5,811 nucleotides of DNA from an uncultured Clostridia bacterium. Lineage in GTDB: Bacteria > Bacillota > Clostridia > Oscillospirales > Ruminococcaceae. Within the stretch, counting starts at the first letter, position 1. Every line of letters begins with the position of its first letter. The translations under genes were made by a program, and so were the position numbers. The notes under the pieces are model-generated. The model saw only the letters and a program-made list of their open reading frames with translations, searched no databases and was not told the origin of the DNA. Below, in pieces: positions 4,653 to 5,811 of this stretch. Location of the stretch: contig CALXKG010000178.1 in the NCBI GenBank assembly GCA_944388825.1, positions 1-5,811 on the forward strand, written 5' to 3'.

Positions 4653-5811
4653 GTGAAAGATTTTGATAAAGACGCAGAGCGCGGCGCGGCCTTTTCCGCG
4701 CTCAGCCCTGAAGACCAGGCGTTTATCCGCCTTCTGCGGGAAAAAGCGGAAGACACCCCCGTCCCGATGGCGCTCCAGCCGGATATGATCCTGGCCCGCC
4801 TGCCGGATAAACCGGCAAAGCGGCGTCCCAACTGGCTGCGGGTCCCGCCGGTTAAGGCGGTCTCCCGGGCGGCGGTCGTGCTGGGCGCTTTTGTCTTCGT
4901 CCTGGCGGCGGTCAACCGGCCGGTCCGCCAGTATCTGGAAGGGGATATTCCGATCGACCCCTCTTCCGGCGTCAGCGAGAGCCAGCCGGTTTCCCTGCCG
5001 TCTGATGAAGGCGGGAGCGGGTCTGTGACCCGGCCGGACGACGGCGGGACGGACCTCTCCGTCCCCGCGCCGGAGGAAACTTCTGAAAATACCGCTGCCG
5101 GGGAAACCTCCGGCGGCAGCCAGGCATCCGGCGGTACCGGCCTCCCGCCCGCCGGATCCGGGACGGAACCGGATGCTGGGACAAACGCGGAAACCGGCGC
5201 GCCGGATCCGGAGGGTTCCGTCCCTTCTGGTACGGAGGACGTCCAGACCGGCCTTCCCAGCGGCGAGCCGTCGGAAGAAACGACGGTCGCCCTCAGCCCC
5301 AGCGTTTCCTCTACCCTGCCCAGCGGGTCGGGCGGAGATTACGCCGCGGTTTATGACGCGCTGCAAAACGCCTCTACCCCCCAGAACGCGGCGGATCAGT
5401 ATTCGACCGCCGTCCTCTCGGCCGGTATCTCGGCAGACGGCCTGCAAGAGGCCGGCAGCCAAACGGTCATGGCGGAAAACGGCGATACCTTTTATGTCGG
5501 GTCACAGAACTCGATGACCATCTCGATTTTGCAGGGGAGCGCCGAAAACGGCCTGCTGGCCGGGCGGATCCACGTCCAGTTTACCAAACCGGAGATCGCC
5601 GGGATGGAACCGGTGTCTTCCGCCGTCACCGACTGCTTCTACTCAAACGGCATCCTCTTTGCCGTCGGCACCGTCTCCTATAAGGGGGCGGACGGGGAAT
5701 GCACCCTGTCGGCGGTCAGCGCCTACGACGTCACCAACCCCGCCGTCCCCCAGCTGGTCGCCCAGTCGGCCCAGGACGGGACGATGGTCGGCGCGGCGCT
5801 CTCGGGCAGTT
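4653..5811 (+). CDS. Membrane-anchored beta-propeller protein, probable regulator of the adjacent sigma factor (partial)
   Basis: The 386 visible residues have four parts; the gene continues past the right edge. Residues 1-66 are a charged cytoplasmic segment with PVPMALQPDMILARL at 36-50 and a basic patch at 53-63. Residues 73-87 are a single membrane helix (AAVVLGAFVFVLAAV). Residues 98-228 are an acidic Ser/Thr/Gly/Pro/Glu linker with no lysine, cysteine or aromatic residue. From about 229 (DYAAVYDAL) begins what I recognise as the clostridial secreted beta-propeller family (Pfam Beta_propel), best seen at 358-381, where YDVTNPAVPQLV is followed by QDGTMVGAA, the usual YDISDP-PxLV...DG pattern. 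The topology, with the N-terminus inside, suits an anti-sigma factor or sensor for the sigma factor encoded 25 bp upstream; that role is inferred from position. There is no zinc-type anti-sigma motif, as the N-terminus lacks cysteine. Confidence 0.8.
   Translation, partial: MKDFDKDAERGAAFSALSPEDQAFIRLLREKAEDTPVPMALQPDMILARLPDKPAKRRPNWLRVPPVKAVSRAAVVLGAFVFVLAAVNRPVRQYLEGDIPIDPSSGVSESQPVSLPSDEGGSGSVTRPDDGGTDLSVPAPEETSENTAAGETSGGSQASGGTGLPPAGSGTEPDAGTNAETGAPDPEGSVPSGTEDVQTGLPSGEPSEETTVALSPSVSSTLPSGSGGDYAAVYDALQNASTPQNAADQYSTAVLSAGISADGLQEAGSQTVMAENGDTFYVGSQNSMTISILQGSAENGLLAGRIHVQFTKPEIAGMEPVSSAVTDCFYSNGILFAVGTVSYKGADGECTLSAVSAYDVTNPAVPQLVAQSAQDGTMVGAALSGS

Noticed and set aside
5151..5211. GCCGGATCCGG occurring twice 50 bp apart in the linker-coding region
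   Set aside because: The two copies are read in different frames and encode different residues, and such palindromes are common in DNA of this composition.
4602..5462. Open reading frame of 286 codons on the minus strand, antisense to the propeller gene
   Set aside because: It is an Arg/Gly-rich shadow of a GC-rich gene. The plus-strand frame has a strong ribosome binding site, a clean membrane helix and a domain match.
1..5811. tRNA or rRNA genes, CRISPR arrays, insertion sequences and prophage genes
   Set aside because: I saw no regularly spaced repeats, transposase-like frames, tRNA-like cloverleaf or rRNA-like stretch in this window.

Overview
The window looks like a chromosomal segment from a GC-rich member of the Clostridia, plausibly near the Oscillospiraceae/Ruminococcaceae; this is inference. 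The evidence is: GC judged by eye to be above 60% in the genes; GGAGG-type ribosome binding sites with GTG and TTG starts; AT-rich intergenic regions with consensus-like sigma-A promoters; the Firmicutes order pth-mfd; and a sigma factor gene followed by a membrane-anchored beta-propeller gene.

Layout. Positions 1-1550 (minus) hold the N-terminal 516 codons of mfd, the transcription-repair coupling factor, which runs off the left edge. Positions 1551-1687 hold two tandem mfd promoters, the nearer one overlapping a perfect inverted repeat. Positions 1688-2311 (minus) are pth, peptidyl-tRNA hydrolase. Positions 2312-2574 are a divergent control region: a ~100-nt pth leader with two hairpins, the pth promoter, an inverted repeat between the two -35 boxes, a near-consensus rightward promoter and a small leader hairpin. 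Positions 2575-3792 (plus) encode a CPBP-family intramembrane metalloprotease with a Pro/Gly-rich N-terminal tail, followed by a strong intrinsic terminator at 3825-3868. Positions 3869-4114 hold an extended -10 promoter and a ~205-nt leader with inverted repeats. Positions 4115-4627 (plus) encode a small ECF-like sigma factor. Positions 4653-5811 (plus) encode a single-pass membrane protein with a long acidic disordered linker and the start of a beta-propeller domain, cut by the right edge.

How the genes work together. pth and mfd are housekeeping genes for recycling peptidyl-tRNA and for removing RNA polymerase stalled at DNA lesions. The CPBP gene has its own promoter and terminator and forms a separate unit. 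The sigma factor and propeller genes lie 25 bp apart under one promoter. The best reading, by inference, is a transmembrane signalling pair in which the propeller protein senses something outside the cell and controls the sigma factor through its short cytoplasmic N-terminus. That module and the structured control regions are the most interesting parts; the rest is ordinary core genome.
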